Source of the DNA: Mesorhizobium_B sp035998495
GTDB taxonomy: Bacteria; Pseudomonadota; Alphaproteobacteria; Rhizobiales; Rhizobiaceae
DNA length: 64,000 bases
Direction of reading: 5' to 3'
Assembly (NCBI GenBank): GCA_035998495.1
Contig: DASYHP010000047.1
Span: 60,130 to 124,129 of the forward strand
The position numbers and the translations under genes were made by a program. The stretch's first letter is position 1; each line of letters begins with the position of its first letter. Of the stretch, positions 8,702 to 18,900 are shown in pieces. The notes under the pieces were generated by a model that saw nothing but the letters and a program-made list of their open reading frames with translations, had not been told where the DNA came from and did no database searches.

Positions 8702-10123
8702 TCAGACCGGCGGGGCCACGGCATGGTGGCCGGAGACGCGCGCCCCGGCGTCGCGCGGCAGGCGCAGCGCACCGGGCAGGGCGGCCAGCATCACCAGCCC
8801 GGCGACGACGAAGCCGGCCTGGAATTCCGGCAGCCCGGGCAGCGCGGCGCCGGTATGGCTGGTGCCCGCCGCCAGCGTCAGCGACCCCAGCACCACGCCG
8901 AGCGCGACGGAGAATTGCTGGATCGTGCCGGTCATCGCGGTTGCCGCCGCCAGCCGGTTCTGCGGCAGGTCCGCGAAGGCCATGGTGGCCATGGAGGTGA
9001 ATTGCAGCGACCGCGACAGGCCGCCCGCCGCCAGCACCGCGAAGATGGCGATGGGGGGCCAGGAGGGATCGAACAGCGCGCAGACCGCGACGCCCGCCGC
9101 CGCCAGCACGGCGTTCACCGACAGCACGCTGCGGAAGCCGAAGCGCCGCAGCACCGGCCGGATCATCGGCTTCATCACCAGCGCGCCAAGCGCGGTCGCG
9201 AAGGTCACCAGCCCGCTGCCGGAGGCCGAGAGCCCGAAGGCGAGCTGCAGCGTCAGCGGCAGCAGGAAGGGCAGCGCCCCGGCGCCGACCCGGAACAGCG
9301 TGCCGCTCAGCATCGGCATGCCAAAGGTGGGGATCTTCAGCAGCGAAAGGTCCACCGCCGGCCGCGCCACCCGCCGCGAATGCCGCACCGCGACCGTGGC
9401 GGCCAGCACGCCGAGCCCGAGCAGGCCCAGCGTGACCCAGAGCGGCGTCAGGTTCCTGCCGATCGTCTCCAGCCCGCTGACCAGCAGCGCCAGCGCCGCG
9501 CCCCACAGCGACAGCCCGCGCGCGTCCAGCGGGCCGGGGTCCTGCGCCTCGGTTTCCGGGATGAAGCGCCAGACCAGCACCAGGCCGAGCGCGCCGACCG
9601 GAAGGTTGATCCAGAACACCGCGCGCCAGGACACCGCATCGGTCAGCAGCCCCCCCAGCGGCGGGCCGAAGACCGGGCCGAGCAGCGCCGGCATGGTCAG
9701 CCAGGTCATCGCCGTCAGCAGTTCCTCCTTGCTGACGCGGCGCAGCAGCAGCAGGCGGCCGACCGGCACCATCATCGCCCCGCCCAGCCCCTGCAGGATG
9801 CGCGCCGCCACCAGCGTGCCGAGGCCCTGGGACAGGCCGACCAGCGCGGAGGCGGCGGTGAAGACCAGGATCGCCCACATGAACACCCGCCGCGGCCCGA
9901 ACCGGTCCGCCACCCAGCCGGAAACCGGGATGAAGACGCAGAGCGCGACGAGGTAGGAGGTGATGGCGACGGACAGGTGCACCGGGTCCCGCCCCAGGTC
10001 GCGCGCCATGGCCGGCAGCGCGGTGGCGACCACGCTGCTGTCCAGGTTCTGCATGAACAGCGCGCTGGCCACGATGGCGGCGACGATCCTGGGGTCGCGG
10101 GGCGCCCCGGCGGAAGTGCTCAC
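8702..10123 (-). CDS. MFS transporter, DHA2 (14-helix) drug efflux type
   Basis: A 473-residue major facilitator of the DHA2/EmrB type. Hydrophobic segments run throughout; motif A is visible as GWVADRFGPRRVFM after helix 2. Helix 1 has the typical NLDSSVVATALPAMARDLG, and GPVFGPPLGGLLTDAVSWRAVFWINLPVG is the DHA2 motif C region. It would export drugs or metabolites using the proton gradient; the substrate is unknown. I chose the GTG at 10123 because it makes a GTGA overlap with the acyl-CoA synthetase stop and puts VSTSAGAPRDPR directly before helix 1. The linked synthetase suggests an amphipathic acid as possible cargo, which is only an inference. Confidence 0.9.
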   Translation of the reverse strand: MSTSAGAPRDPRIVAAIVASALFMQNLDSSVVATALPAMARDLGRDPVHLSVAITSYLVALCVFIPVSGWVADRFGPRRVFMWAILVFTAASALVGLSQGLGTLVAARILQGLGGAMMVPVGRLLLLRRVSKEELLTAMTWLTMPALLGPVFGPPLGGLLTDAVSWRAVFWINLPVGALGLVLVWRFIPETEAQDPGPLDARGLSLWGAALALLVSGLETIGRNLTPLWVTLGLLGLGVLAATVAVRHSRRVARPAVDLSLLKIPTFGMPMLSGTLFRVGAGALPFLLPLTLQLAFGLSASGSGLVTFATALGALVMKPMIRPVLRRFGFRSVLSVNAVLAAAGVAVCALFDPSWPPIAIFAVLAAGGLSRSLQFTSMATMAFADLPQNRLAAATAMTGTIQQFSVALGVVLGSLTLAAGTSHTGAALPGLPEFQAGFVVAGLVMLAALPGALRLPRDAGARVSGHHAVAPPV

Positions 10124-11604
10124 CCGGCCGCCATCTCGCGCAGCCGGTTGCGCTGGATCTTCGGGCCGTTCGGGCCATCCACCAGCGGAAAGGCCGGCAG
10201 CGCCACGATCCGCGACGGCACCTTGAACTTCGCCAGCCTGTCCCGGCACGCCGCCATCAGCGCCGCCTCCTCATAGCCCGCCGCCGGGATGACGAAGGCG
10301 ACGGGCTTCCCCGCCGCCTCCACCACCTGCGCCGCGGCGACGCCGGGCTGCGCCTGGAGGAACCCCTCGATCTCCTCGGGCGAGACCAGGAAGCCGCCGA
10401 TCCGCAACGCGTCGCCGCGGCGGGTCAGGAAGCCGAAGCCGCCATCCGGCTGCGGCGCGCCAAGGTCGCCGCTGCGGAACCAGCCCTCCGGCGTCATGGC
10501 GCGGGACGTGGCCTCGGGGTCGCCGAGGTAGCGGTCGAACAGCGACGGGCCGCGCAGCAGCAATTCGCCATCCTCGGCGACGCGCCAGCCGCCCTCGGGG
10601 CTGACCGGCCGGCCGCCGCCCACCGCGCGGTGCGGCCCCTGCGGGTCCTGGCCGGCGAAAAGGGCCTGGACCTCGGAACTGCCATAGACGCCGCGGGCCG
10701 CGAGGTTCAGCGCGTCCGAGGCCTCCATCACCCTCTCGGACTGGCCGTGGAAGCCGGCGAAGCCGGTGAAGGCGAAGTGGGCATAGGGCCGCCCGCCGGC
10801 GGCCTCGGCCAGTTTCAGCAGCAGGTCGTCGCCGCCCACCATGTGGGTGACGCCCTCGGCCCGGATCAGCGCATCCGCCGCCGCCGCGTCGAAGCGTTCC
10901 AGGCAGGCGATGCGCGCCCCGCCCGCCAGGCCGGCCAGCGCCATGCTGAGCCCGAAGGTGCCGCACAGCGGCACCGCCGCCAGCACCGCGGCACCCGGCG
11001 CACCGGTGCCGAACCGCGCCGCCACGTCCGCCGCATGGCCGGCGATCCCCGCCTGCCGGTGCAGCACCAGCTTCGGCCCGGCGGTGGTGCCGGAGGTGGT
11101 GAAGGTCAGGCATTCCGAATCGGGCGTGGCGAGGTCCGCCACCTCCTCCGCCGCCAGCAGCGCCGCGCGCGGCAGCACCGGCAGGCCGGCGAGCGAATCC
11201 GGACCCAGCCCATCCATCCCGAGCAGAAGGCGCAGCGACCCAGGCGACTCGGGCAGGACTTCCGCCGCGTCCACCGTCGCGAAATCGCGCGCGATGGCCA
11301 TGGCCACGGGCTGCGCACGGGACAGCAGGTTGCCGATCTCCGATGCGCGGAATCGCGTGTTCAGCATCACCGCGCAGGCGCCACGCCGGGCCAGGGCGAA
11401 CAGCAGCAGCAGGAAGTCGGGGCGATTGGGCAGGAACACCGCGACCCGGTCCCCGGGGCCGATGCCCGCCCGCGCCAGCCCGCCGGCCATCCGCCGCACC
11501 TGGGATGCGGCCTCCGCCCAGGTCATGCCGGGGAAGGCCAGGCCCTCCGGCTGGCGGGATGCGCTGTGTTCCAGAAGCTGGGTCAGGGTGGCGGGCCGGG
11601 ACAT
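10120..11604 (-). CDS. AMP-dependent acyl-CoA synthetase/ligase
   Basis: A 494-residue ANL-superfamily enzyme that adenylates a carboxylic acid and transfers it to CoA. The P-loop LTFTTSGTTAGPKLVLH is near residue 165. Motif YGSSEVQ, the hinge region GWFRSGDLG and RRGDALRIGG follow, and the C-terminal lysine motif appears as NGPKIQRNRLRE. All expected catalytic positions are present. The substrate (fatty, aromatic or other acid) cannot be told. It overlaps the downstream MFS gene by four bases, so both are one transcript. The 99-base gap to divergent hyuB must hold both promoters; a TTGACG hexamer at 11669 could serve hyuB. Confidence 0.9.
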   Translation of the reverse strand: MSRPATLTQLLEHSASRQPEGLAFPGMTWAEAASQVRRMAGGLARAGIGPGDRVAVFLPNRPDFLLLLFALARRGACAVMLNTRFRASEIGNLLSRAQPVAMAIARDFATVDAAEVLPESPGSLRLLLGMDGLGPDSLAGLPVLPRAALLAAEEVADLATPDSECLTFTTSGTTAGPKLVLHRQAGIAGHAADVAARFGTGAPGAAVLAAVPLCGTFGLSMALAGLAGGARIACLERFDAAAADALIRAEGVTHMVGGDDLLLKLAEAAGGRPYAHFAFTGFAGFHGQSERVMEASDALNLAARGVYGSSEVQALFAGQDPQGPHRAVGGGRPVSPEGGWRVAEDGELLLRGPSLFDRYLGDPEATSRAMTPEGWFRSGDLGAPQPDGGFGFLTRRGDALRIGGFLVSPEEIEGFLQAQPGVAAAQVVEAAGKPVAFVIPAAGYEEAALMAACRDRLAKFKVPSRIVALPAFPLVDGPNGPKIQRNRLREMAAG

Positions 11605-11703
11605 AGGCGCATGATGCGGCCGGGGCGCCGGGTCCGCCAGACCACCCCCGGATCCCCGCCCCGCCCGCTTGACGCCCGCCGGGCCAGGCGGGACCGTCCG
11701 GGC

Positions 11704-13398
11704 ATGACCGAACCCGCGCCAGACCCCGTCACCCTCGCCGTGCTGGAGAACCGCTTCCGCGCGGTGGTGGAGGAGATGGGGGAGGCGCTGCTACGCACCG
11801 CGACCTCCCAGATCCTCAACTCCTCCCGCGATTTCTCCATCGCGCTGTGCGATGCCCGCGGGCGGCTGGTGGCGCAGGCGGATCACATCCCGGTGCATGT
11901 CGGCGCCATGCCCTTCGCGGCGGAGGCGGTGCTGGAGGCCTTCGGCACGGCGATGCGGCCCGGCGACTGCTTCCTGCTGAACGACCCCTGGCATGGCGGC
12001 AGCCACCTGCCCGACCTGACCATCGTGTTGCCCGTCTTCGACGGGCCCCGGCCCGATTCAGACCCTCGGCCTGCGGCCTCGGATCATCGGGACGGGCTCA
12101 CCTTCCTCTGCGTCGTCCGTGCCCACCAATCCGACATCGGCGGCGCCACCCATGGCGGCTACAACCCCTCCGCCACCGAGATCTGGCAGGAGGGCATCCG
12201 CATCCCGCCGATCCGGCTGGGCGAGGATGACACGCTGCGGGAAGACCTGGTCGCCATGCTGGCGCTCAACACCCGCATCGCCCGGGACTTCCGTGGCGAC
12301 CTGATGGCGATGTGGGGCTCCGCCCGGCTCGGCGCGAAGCGGCTGCAGGCGCTGCTGGCCAGCCATGGCGCGCCGAGGCTGAACGCGGCGGTGGAAGCGA
12401 TCCTGGACCTGGCGGAGGCGCATGCCGGGCGCATCATCGCCGGCTGGACCGACGGCACCTTCCACGGCGAGGCGGTGCTGGACGATGACGGCCACGGGGC
12501 GCAGGACGTGGCGATCCGCGCCACCGTCACCAAGCAGGGCGCCCGGCTGGTGGTGGACCTGACGGAAAGCGATCCGCAGACGCTGGGCTTCGTCAATTCC
12601 TCCTGGCCCAACACCGTGAGCGCCGTGCGCATGGCGCTGGCCTATCTGCTCGACCCCGAGGTGGCGAAGAACGACGGCGCCTTCCGGCCGCTGGCCGTGA
12701 TCGCCCGCGAAGGCACGGTGGTGCGCGCCGCGCCCGGCGCGGCGGTGACGCTGTGCACCAGCCACTGCTCCAACGAGATCGTCGAGGCGGTGGTCAAGGC
12801 GCTGTCCCATGCCTGCCCCGAACGCGCCATGGGCGGCTGGGGCCGCCGCTTCCGCATCGCGATCCAGGGAACCGACCCGCGGCGGGGTGGCCGGAAATTC
12901 GTCTGGCACCTGTTCCACGCCCGCCCCGGCGGCGGCGGCCACGCCACCGGCGATGGCTGGTCCGGCGCCGGGGAATGGCATTCCGCCGGCGGCCTGAAGT
13001 TCGGCAGCGTGGAGATGGCGGAGGCCCGCTTCCCGCTGATGTTCCGGCGCCACGAATTCCTGCCCGGCTCCGCCGGCGATGGGCAGTACCGCGGCGGGCT
13101 GGGCGGCGAGCTGGAGCTGGTGGTGCAGACGGAGGGACCCGCCCGCGCCAACACCGCGGGCGACGGGGCCCGCCATGGGGCCGCCGGGATGCTCGGGGGC
13201 CAGGACGGCGCGCCGCATCGCTACCGGCTGCTGCCGGTCTCCGGCGAGGCGCGCGACCTGCGGACCAAGGAAACCGGCATCGCGCTGGCGCCCGGCGACG
13301 TGCTGCATGTCCGATCCGGCGGCGGCGGCGGCTGGGGCGACCCGGCGCGGCGCGATCCCGCCGCACGCGCCGCCGATGCCGCCGAGGGCCTGATCTGA
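11704..13398 (+). CDS. hyuB: Hydantoinase B/oxoprolinase family protein
   Basis: A 564-residue HyuB subunit. The N-terminus DPVTLAVLENRFRAVVEEMG and the blocks SSRDFSIALCD, AQADHIPVHVGAMP, LLNDPWHGGSHLPDLT and QSDIGGATHGGYNPSATEI are typical of the family. With HyuA it makes an ATP-dependent enzyme opening cyclic amides (N-methylhydantoin, 5-oxoproline) or carboxylating ketones such as acetone or acetophenone. The glycine-rich tail SGGGGGWGDP is also characteristic. The ATG of hyuA overlaps its stop (TGATG), so the two subunits are translationally coupled. The exact substrate cannot be inferred. Confidence 0.92.
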   Translation: MTEPAPDPVTLAVLENRFRAVVEEMGEALLRTATSQILNSSRDFSIALCDARGRLVAQADHIPVHVGAMPFAAEAVLEAFGTAMRPGDCFLLNDPWHGGSHLPDLTIVLPVFDGPRPDSDPRPAASDHRDGLTFLCVVRAHQSDIGGATHGGYNPSATEIWQEGIRIPPIRLGEDDTLREDLVAMLALNTRIARDFRGDLMAMWGSARLGAKRLQALLASHGAPRLNAAVEAILDLAEAHAGRIIAGWTDGTFHGEAVLDDDGHGAQDVAIRATVTKQGARLVVDLTESDPQTLGFVNSSWPNTVSAVRMALAYLLDPEVAKNDGAFRPLAVIAREGTVVRAAPGAAVTLCTSHCSNEIVEAVVKALSHACPERAMGGWGRRFRIAIQGTDPRRGGRKFVWHLFHARPGGGGHATGDGWSGAGEWHSAGGLKFGSVEMAEARFPLMFRRHEFLPGSAGDGQYRGGLGGELELVVQTEGPARANTAGDGARHGAAGMLGGQDGAPHRYRLLPVSGEARDLRTKETGIALAPGDVLHVRSGGGGGWGDPARRDPAARAADAAEGLI

Positions 13399-15449
13399 TG
13401 CGGGCGCCCTATCGCATCGGCTGCGACGTCGGCGGCACCTTCACCGACGTGGTCTGCATCGGCGCCGATGGCGCCACCCTCCTCGCCAAGGCCGCGACGA
13501 CGCCGGATGACCAGTCGCGCGGCGTGCTGGATGGCCTCGGCGTGCTGGCCGACCTGCTCGGCGTGACGCTGCGTGACCTGCTGGCGCGGACGGAGCGCCT
13601 GGTGCACGGCACCACGGTGGCCACCAATGCCCTGCTGGAACGCCGCACCGCGCGCATCGGGATGCTGACCACCGAGGGCCACCGCGACATCATCGAGATG
13701 CGGGAGGGGCTGAAGCCCAAGCGCTACGACCTGCGCCTGTCGCCGCCCGAGCCCCTGGTGCCGCGCCGCCTCCGCCTCGGCATCCGCGAGCGCATCCTGG
13801 CGGATGGACAGGTCGCGGTGGCGCTGGACGACGCCTCGCTGGCCGCGGCCATCGAATCCCTGCGGGCCGGGAAGGTGGAGGCGGTGGCGATCTGCCTGCT
13901 GCATGCCTGGCGCAGCCCGGCGCATGAACAGGCGGCCGGTGCCGCCGTCGCCGCGGCGATGCCCGGGGCCTATGTCACGCTCTCCTCCGACGTGCTGCCG
14001 CAGATCAAGGAGTTCGAGCGCTTCTCCACCACCGTGGTCAATGCCGCGGTGGGCCCCATCGTCGCGCGCTATCTTGGCCGGCTGGAGACGCGGCTGGCGG
14101 AGGCGGGGCTCGCGGTGCCCCTGTTCGTGATCCTGTCGCATGGCGGCGTGGCGCCGGTGGAGGAAGCCGCGCGGCTGGCCGCCGGCACGGCACTGTCCGG
14201 CCCGGCCGGCGGCGTCGCGGCCGGGCTCGCCCTGGCCCGCGCGGGTCTGGGCGAGAACCTGGTCACCTTCGATGTCGGCGGCACCTCCACCGATGTGGCG
14301 CTGATCGAGGGCGGCGAGGCGGCGCTGGGCCGCGGCCGCGTGGTGGGCGGCGAACGCATCGCGCTGGAAAGCCTGGACATCGTGACGCTCGGGGCCGGCG
14401 GTGGATCGCTGGCCCATGTCGGCGCCGGCGGCATGATGCGCGTCGGGCCGCGCAGCGCCGGGGCGGTGCCGGGGCCGGCCTGCTACGGCGCCGGTGGCAC
14501 CGAACCCGCGGTGACCGATGCCAACCTGGTGCTGGGCTACCTGGACCCGGCGCGCTTCCTCGGCGGCCGGCGCGCGCTGGACCTTGCGGCGGCGCAGGGT
14601 GCGGTGGCGCGGCTCGGCGATGCGCTGGGCCTCGGGATGATGGCATGTGCCGCCGGCATCCATGCGCTGGCCAATGTCGCCATGGCGGATGGCATCCGCG
14701 TCGCCACCGTGCGCCGCGGCGTCGATCCGCGCGGCTTCTGCCTGCTGGCCTTCGGCGGCGCCGCCGGGCTGCATGCCAGCGCGGTGGCGCGCGACCTGGG
14801 CATGGCGCGCATCGCCGTGCCCTTGCTGGCGGCCGGGCTGTCCGCCTGGGGGATGCTGCAGACCGACCTGCGCTACGAGGTTTCCCGCAGCCTGATCGGC
14901 AGCGCCGGCCTGCCGGCGGAACCTGCGCTGCGGGCGCTGTTCGATGAACTGGAAGCGGCCGCCCGCGCCCGCATGGCGGCCTGGATGCCGGCTGGCGATC
15001 CCGCCATCCGCCGCAGCGCCGACATGCGCTATGGCGAGCAGGTCTTCGAGGTCGGGGTGCCGCTGGATGCCGTGCCGTGGCCGGCGCCGGGCCTGCCCGC
15101 GCGGCTGGAGGAAGCCTTCCACGCGCGGCACGAGGCGCTGTTCACCTATGCCCTGCGCGGCGAGGAAGTGGTGCTGGTCACGGCGCGGGTCGCAGCCATC
15201 GGCCGGTTGCCGGCGCCGCCCGTCGCGGCGCCACCGGCCCGGCCACGCGCCGCTCCGGTGGCGACCCGCCGCGCCTATGTCGACGGCGATCTCCGGGACC
15301 TGCCTGTCTTCGCCTTCACCACCCTCGCCCCGGACCAGGAAGTGGCCGGGCCGGCGATCATCGAGAGCGACACGACGACGGTGCTGCTGCTGCCCGGCGA
15401 CAGGGCGCGGCTCGACCCCCGCGGCTGGCTGGAGGTCGAGGTGGGCTAG
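13398..15449 (+). CDS. hyuA: Hydantoinase A/oxoprolinase family protein
   Basis: A 683-residue HyuA subunit, partner of the preceding HyuB. It has the ASKHA-type N-terminal phosphate loop IGCDVGGTFTDVVCIG, the HGTTVATNALLERR block near residue 75 and a second nucleotide-fold half with LVTFDVGGTSTDVALIEGG near residue 290. These parts bind ATP and phosphorylate the cyclic amide or the carboxylation substrate. Length is normal for the family. The stop TAG touches the stop of convergent bcsD with no spacing (TAGCTA). Confidence 0.92.
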   Translation: MRAPYRIGCDVGGTFTDVVCIGADGATLLAKAATTPDDQSRGVLDGLGVLADLLGVTLRDLLARTERLVHGTTVATNALLERRTARIGMLTTEGHRDIIEMREGLKPKRYDLRLSPPEPLVPRRLRLGIRERILADGQVAVALDDASLAAAIESLRAGKVEAVAICLLHAWRSPAHEQAAGAAVAAAMPGAYVTLSSDVLPQIKEFERFSTTVVNAAVGPIVARYLGRLETRLAEAGLAVPLFVILSHGGVAPVEEAARLAAGTALSGPAGGVAAGLALARAGLGENLVTFDVGGTSTDVALIEGGEAALGRGRVVGGERIALESLDIVTLGAGGGSLAHVGAGGMMRVGPRSAGAVPGPACYGAGGTEPAVTDANLVLGYLDPARFLGGRRALDLAAAQGAVARLGDALGLGMMACAAGIHALANVAMADGIRVATVRRGVDPRGFCLLAFGGAAGLHASAVARDLGMARIAVPLLAAGLSAWGMLQTDLRYEVSRSLIGSAGLPAEPALRALFDELEAAARARMAAWMPAGDPAIRRSADMRYGEQVFEVGVPLDAVPWPAPGLPARLEEAFHARHEALFTYALRGEEVVLVTARVAAIGRLPAPPVAAPPARPRAAPVATRRAYVDGDLRDLPVFAFTTLAPDQEVAGPAIIESDTTTVLLLPGDRARLDPRGWLEVEVG

Positions 15450-15932
15450 CTAGGCCCGCCCGTAATGCAGCCGGGCCTCGCCGGCGGCGTAGGTGGAGAT
15501 CACCGGCTTCAGCGCCGCATCGGCGCCCGGCTGTTCCGCGAGCCAGCCGGCGTAGAGGCCTTCCAGCACCGCGCCGATCCAGCCGCCATCCGCATCGCCG
15601 CCGGCGCCGATGGCCGGGGCCGCGGCATGGTTGACCAGCAGGCGCCGCTGCTCGACATCCACCGCGAGCCGGCAATAGCCCCATTCCGCCGCGGCAAGCG
15701 CGTTGTTGATCTGCGATTCCAGCGCCTTCAGCGTGTCGCAGTGCGGCAGCGGCATCGCATCCGCCATGCGCCGCCCGACCGCCCGCAACAGGGCGTCGCG
15801 GCCGGCGACATCCAGATGTTCCTCCAGCGTCTCCACCAGCCCGCGCAGGAACAGGCGCCACTGCGTGGCGACGCCGCGCCGGGCGAGGTAGGCGGCCGTC
15901 GCCGGTTCCGCCGATGCGAGATCCATCATCAC
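15450..15932 (-). CDS. bcsD: Cellulose biosynthesis protein BcsD
   Basis: A 160-residue match to the BcsD/AcsD family by its pattern: WRLFLRGLVETLEEHL, DALLRAVGRRMADAMPLPHCDTLKALE, INNALAAAEWGYCRLAV and WIGAVLEGLYAGWLAEQPGAD. In Komagataeibacter, AcsD forms a periplasmic octameric ring that guides glucan chains and aids crystalline ribbon formation. It starts 8 bases after the bcsC stop. Three ATG codons lie in a row (MMMDLAS); the G-rich GAGGGGG before them is the likely ribosome binding site. It is the last gene of the operon and ends against hyuA. Confidence 0.88.
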   Translation of the reverse strand: MMMDLASAEPATAAYLARRGVATQWRLFLRGLVETLEEHLDVAGRDALLRAVGRRMADAMPLPHCDTLKALESQINNALAAAEWGYCRLAVDVEQRRLLVNHAAAPAIGAGGDADGGWIGAVLEGLYAGWLAEQPGADAALKPVISTYAAGEARLHYGRA

Positions 15933-15940
15933 CCCCTCAC

Positions 15941-18900
15941 TCAGCGGTCGAAGCGGTAGCGGGCATAGACCAGGCCCCGCGTCTCGCTCCAGTCCGCCGC
16001 CTGGTCAAAGCGCAGCGCGCCGCCGATGCGGAGCTGCGGCGTGACCATGTACTCGATATCGCCGCGCAGCCCGCCGGTCAGGCCGGTCTTGGACTGGCCG
16101 CTGTAGAAGGCGTTCACGCCCGGGTCGCTGTTGGCACGGCTCTGCAACCCGCCCTGCAGGCCGGGATCGTTCGGGAACACCGGGGCGCGGTCCTCGGTGA
16201 AGGTCGCCACGCCGATGGTGGCGCCGGCGCGGTAGAACAGGTTCTCCGACCGGCCGCGCCAGTCGATCGGCACGTTCGCCGCGATGAAGGACTGCGGGCT
16301 GAAGTAGCCGCCATGGCCCAGCGTGAAGAAGCGCAGGTTCTTGTCGTAGGCGAAGTAGACGAGGTCGAGGCCCGCGACCAGCTCCTCGGTCGCGGAGCGC
16401 CAGATCGGCGTCTGGAAGCCGGCGCCGGCCTCCATCCGGCTGTTCTCCGACACGCCCTCGCCGGACATGGTGAAGTAGCCGCCGGCGACATAGAAGTTGG
16501 TCTCGCCGCTGGTGAACTCGATCTGCGCGCGGCCGCCGGTGCGGACCACGCCGCCCCAGATGGTGTTGCTCTGCGGGTCGCGCAGGCCGCCCCAGGACAG
16601 CAGGCTGTCCGTCATCGCGCGGCGCTCCGCGGTCAGCCGCAGCCGCACGCCATCGCCGATCTCGGGCGCGATCTCCAGCCCGCCGACGACGTTTTCCTGC
16701 AGGAAGCCGAGCGGCGTGCTGCCGATATCGGCGGTGAAGCCCGGCCGGGCGTAGGCGGCACCCAGCGCCACGCCGGACTGGGTGCTTTCGGTGTTGCGTG
16801 CCTGCGCCGCCTGCTGCGGCGTCAGCGTGCCCTGCAGGCCCGGCAGGGCGGAGGCGAAGCTGCCGAAGCGCCGCATGGCCGGCAGCGTGCCGGACAGCTC
16901 CCCATTGTCGAGCGTGATCGCGCTGGCCCGCGCCGTCAGGCGGCCGCCGATGCCGGGCACGGCGACGCTGCCCTCGGCGCCGATATGCGTCTCGGTCAGC
17001 GCATCGATGCCGTCATCGCCGGAGCGCACGCGCATGCCGATGGCCGGCGTGGCGCGCGGCGAGGCTTCCTGCCGCACCTCGCCGAGCTGACGGTTGATCT
17101 CGTTCAGCAGCGGGTCGGCCGGCTGCGCGCCCTGCGGCGCGAAGCCCTGGGCCTGGCTGAACTGCTGGCCCTGCATCTGGCCGCCGCCCTGCTGGCCGAA
17201 ATCCTGGCCGGCCAGCGGCACGCGGCGGAACGGGTTCTCATACCCCTGCGGCGCCTGCTGCTGCGGCAGGGTCGCCTGCGGCACCATCGACCCGCCCAGC
17301 ATCCCGGGCGGGTTGGTGACGCCGATCTGCTGGCGGCGAAGCTGCGCCGCCTGTTCCAGGGCGTTGCGCGCGCGGCGCTGGTCGCCCCACGCACGCGCCA
17401 GGCGGGCTTCCAGCAGCGGGATGCGCGCATCGTTCGGCATCAGCGCCCGGCCTTCGGACAGGATCGCCTCCGCCCGGCTCCAGTCGCGATTGGCGATGGC
17501 GGCATCCATGGCAGCCTGCCGCGCATCGGTGTCGCGCGGGTTGCGGGACAGCACCGCCTCGGCGATGCGCCCGGCCTGCTCCGGCTCCCGCGCCCCCTGG
17601 TACAGCCGCGCCAGGGCGAGGTTGGCGGCCGGGCTTTCCGGATTCTGCCGCAGCGTCGGCATCAGCACGTCGAAGGCCTGCGCCTGGTCGCCCGCCTGGT
17701 TCAGCTGGTCCGCAGCGCGGATCGACAGGCCGGCCGAGATGCCGTTGGCCTGGCGGCGCTGCTCGGCGGTCAACCGGTTCGCATCGATGCCCTGGGCGAG
17801 GTTGGCGGCTTCCTGGTTCAGCCCGGCCTCGAGCAGCGTGGAGGCGCCGGCGAGCTGGGCCGCGGGCGTCTGGCCGCGCTGCGCGATGGCGTACATCCGC
17901 GCCGCTTCCTGCGCGCCGCGCGGGTCGTTCATGGCGTTCAGCGCCCGCACCGCCGCCGGCCCGGCCTCCCCGGTCGGGTCGCGGCGGGAGGCGATGGCGA
18001 TGAGGCGGTTGCGCGCCTCCTGCCGCCGGCCCATCCGCGCCAGGGAGGCAGCGGACTGCACCTCCGCCTGCACCCGCGCCGTGGTCAGCAGGCGGTTCTG
18101 GTCGGCGGTGCGGGTGCGGGCCGGGATGCGGTCCAGCAGCTGCACCGTGTCGGCCGCACGGCCCTGCTCGGTCGCGAAGATGGCGGCCGCATGGATGGTG
18201 TCCGGCGTCGCGCGGCCGGCGACGGTGGCAGCCATCATCTGGTTCGCCTCCGCGCCGCGGCCGGAGCGTGCCAGCAGCCGCGCGAAGTCGAGCCGCGGCC
18301 AGGGATTCGACGGGTCGTTCTGGATCGCCGCGCGCAGCAGGGCGCTGGCGGCTTCCGGGTCATCGGTGCGCTGCGCCTCGGCGCGCAGCGCATCGGCGCG
18401 CACCTGCGGCGCATTGGTGCCGCCGAGCCGGCGGAACACCTCCTCCGCCTCCGCGAACTTGCCCTGTTCCTGCAGCGCATTGGCGAGGCCGGACTGCGCC
18501 GCGCCGAAATTGCCGCGGCGCGCAAGCGCGGCGCGGTAGCGCTGCTCGGCCAGCCCGGCGTTGCCCTGGCGCAGGGCGATGTCGCCCAGCAGGGCCTCCG
18601 CATCCGGCCGGTCGCCGCCGTTGCGCGCGACGATGCGCGCCAGCAGCGGCTCGGCTTCGGAGATGTTGCCGGCGGCGACGAGGTTGCGCGCCGCCTGGAT
18701 GTCCGGCCCCGGCGTGCCGCCGCCGCCACCACCCGCATTGCGGCCCGGCGCCGCCGGCCGGACGGAGGCACCCGCCAGCGCCCGCTGCCAGTCGGCGCGG
18801 CGCGAGGGATCGGCCTCGATCGCCTGTTCCAGCAGCCGGCGCGCCTCCGCCTGCCGGCCCTGGCGCAGCCGGATCAGGCCGAGACCGCCGAGGCCATCCG

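Noticed and set aside
11669..11700. TTGACG and a CCCGCC/GGCGGG hairpin before hyuB as a riboswitch
   Set aside because: Too short and lacking any known conserved core; at most a weak promoter with a GC-rich stem.
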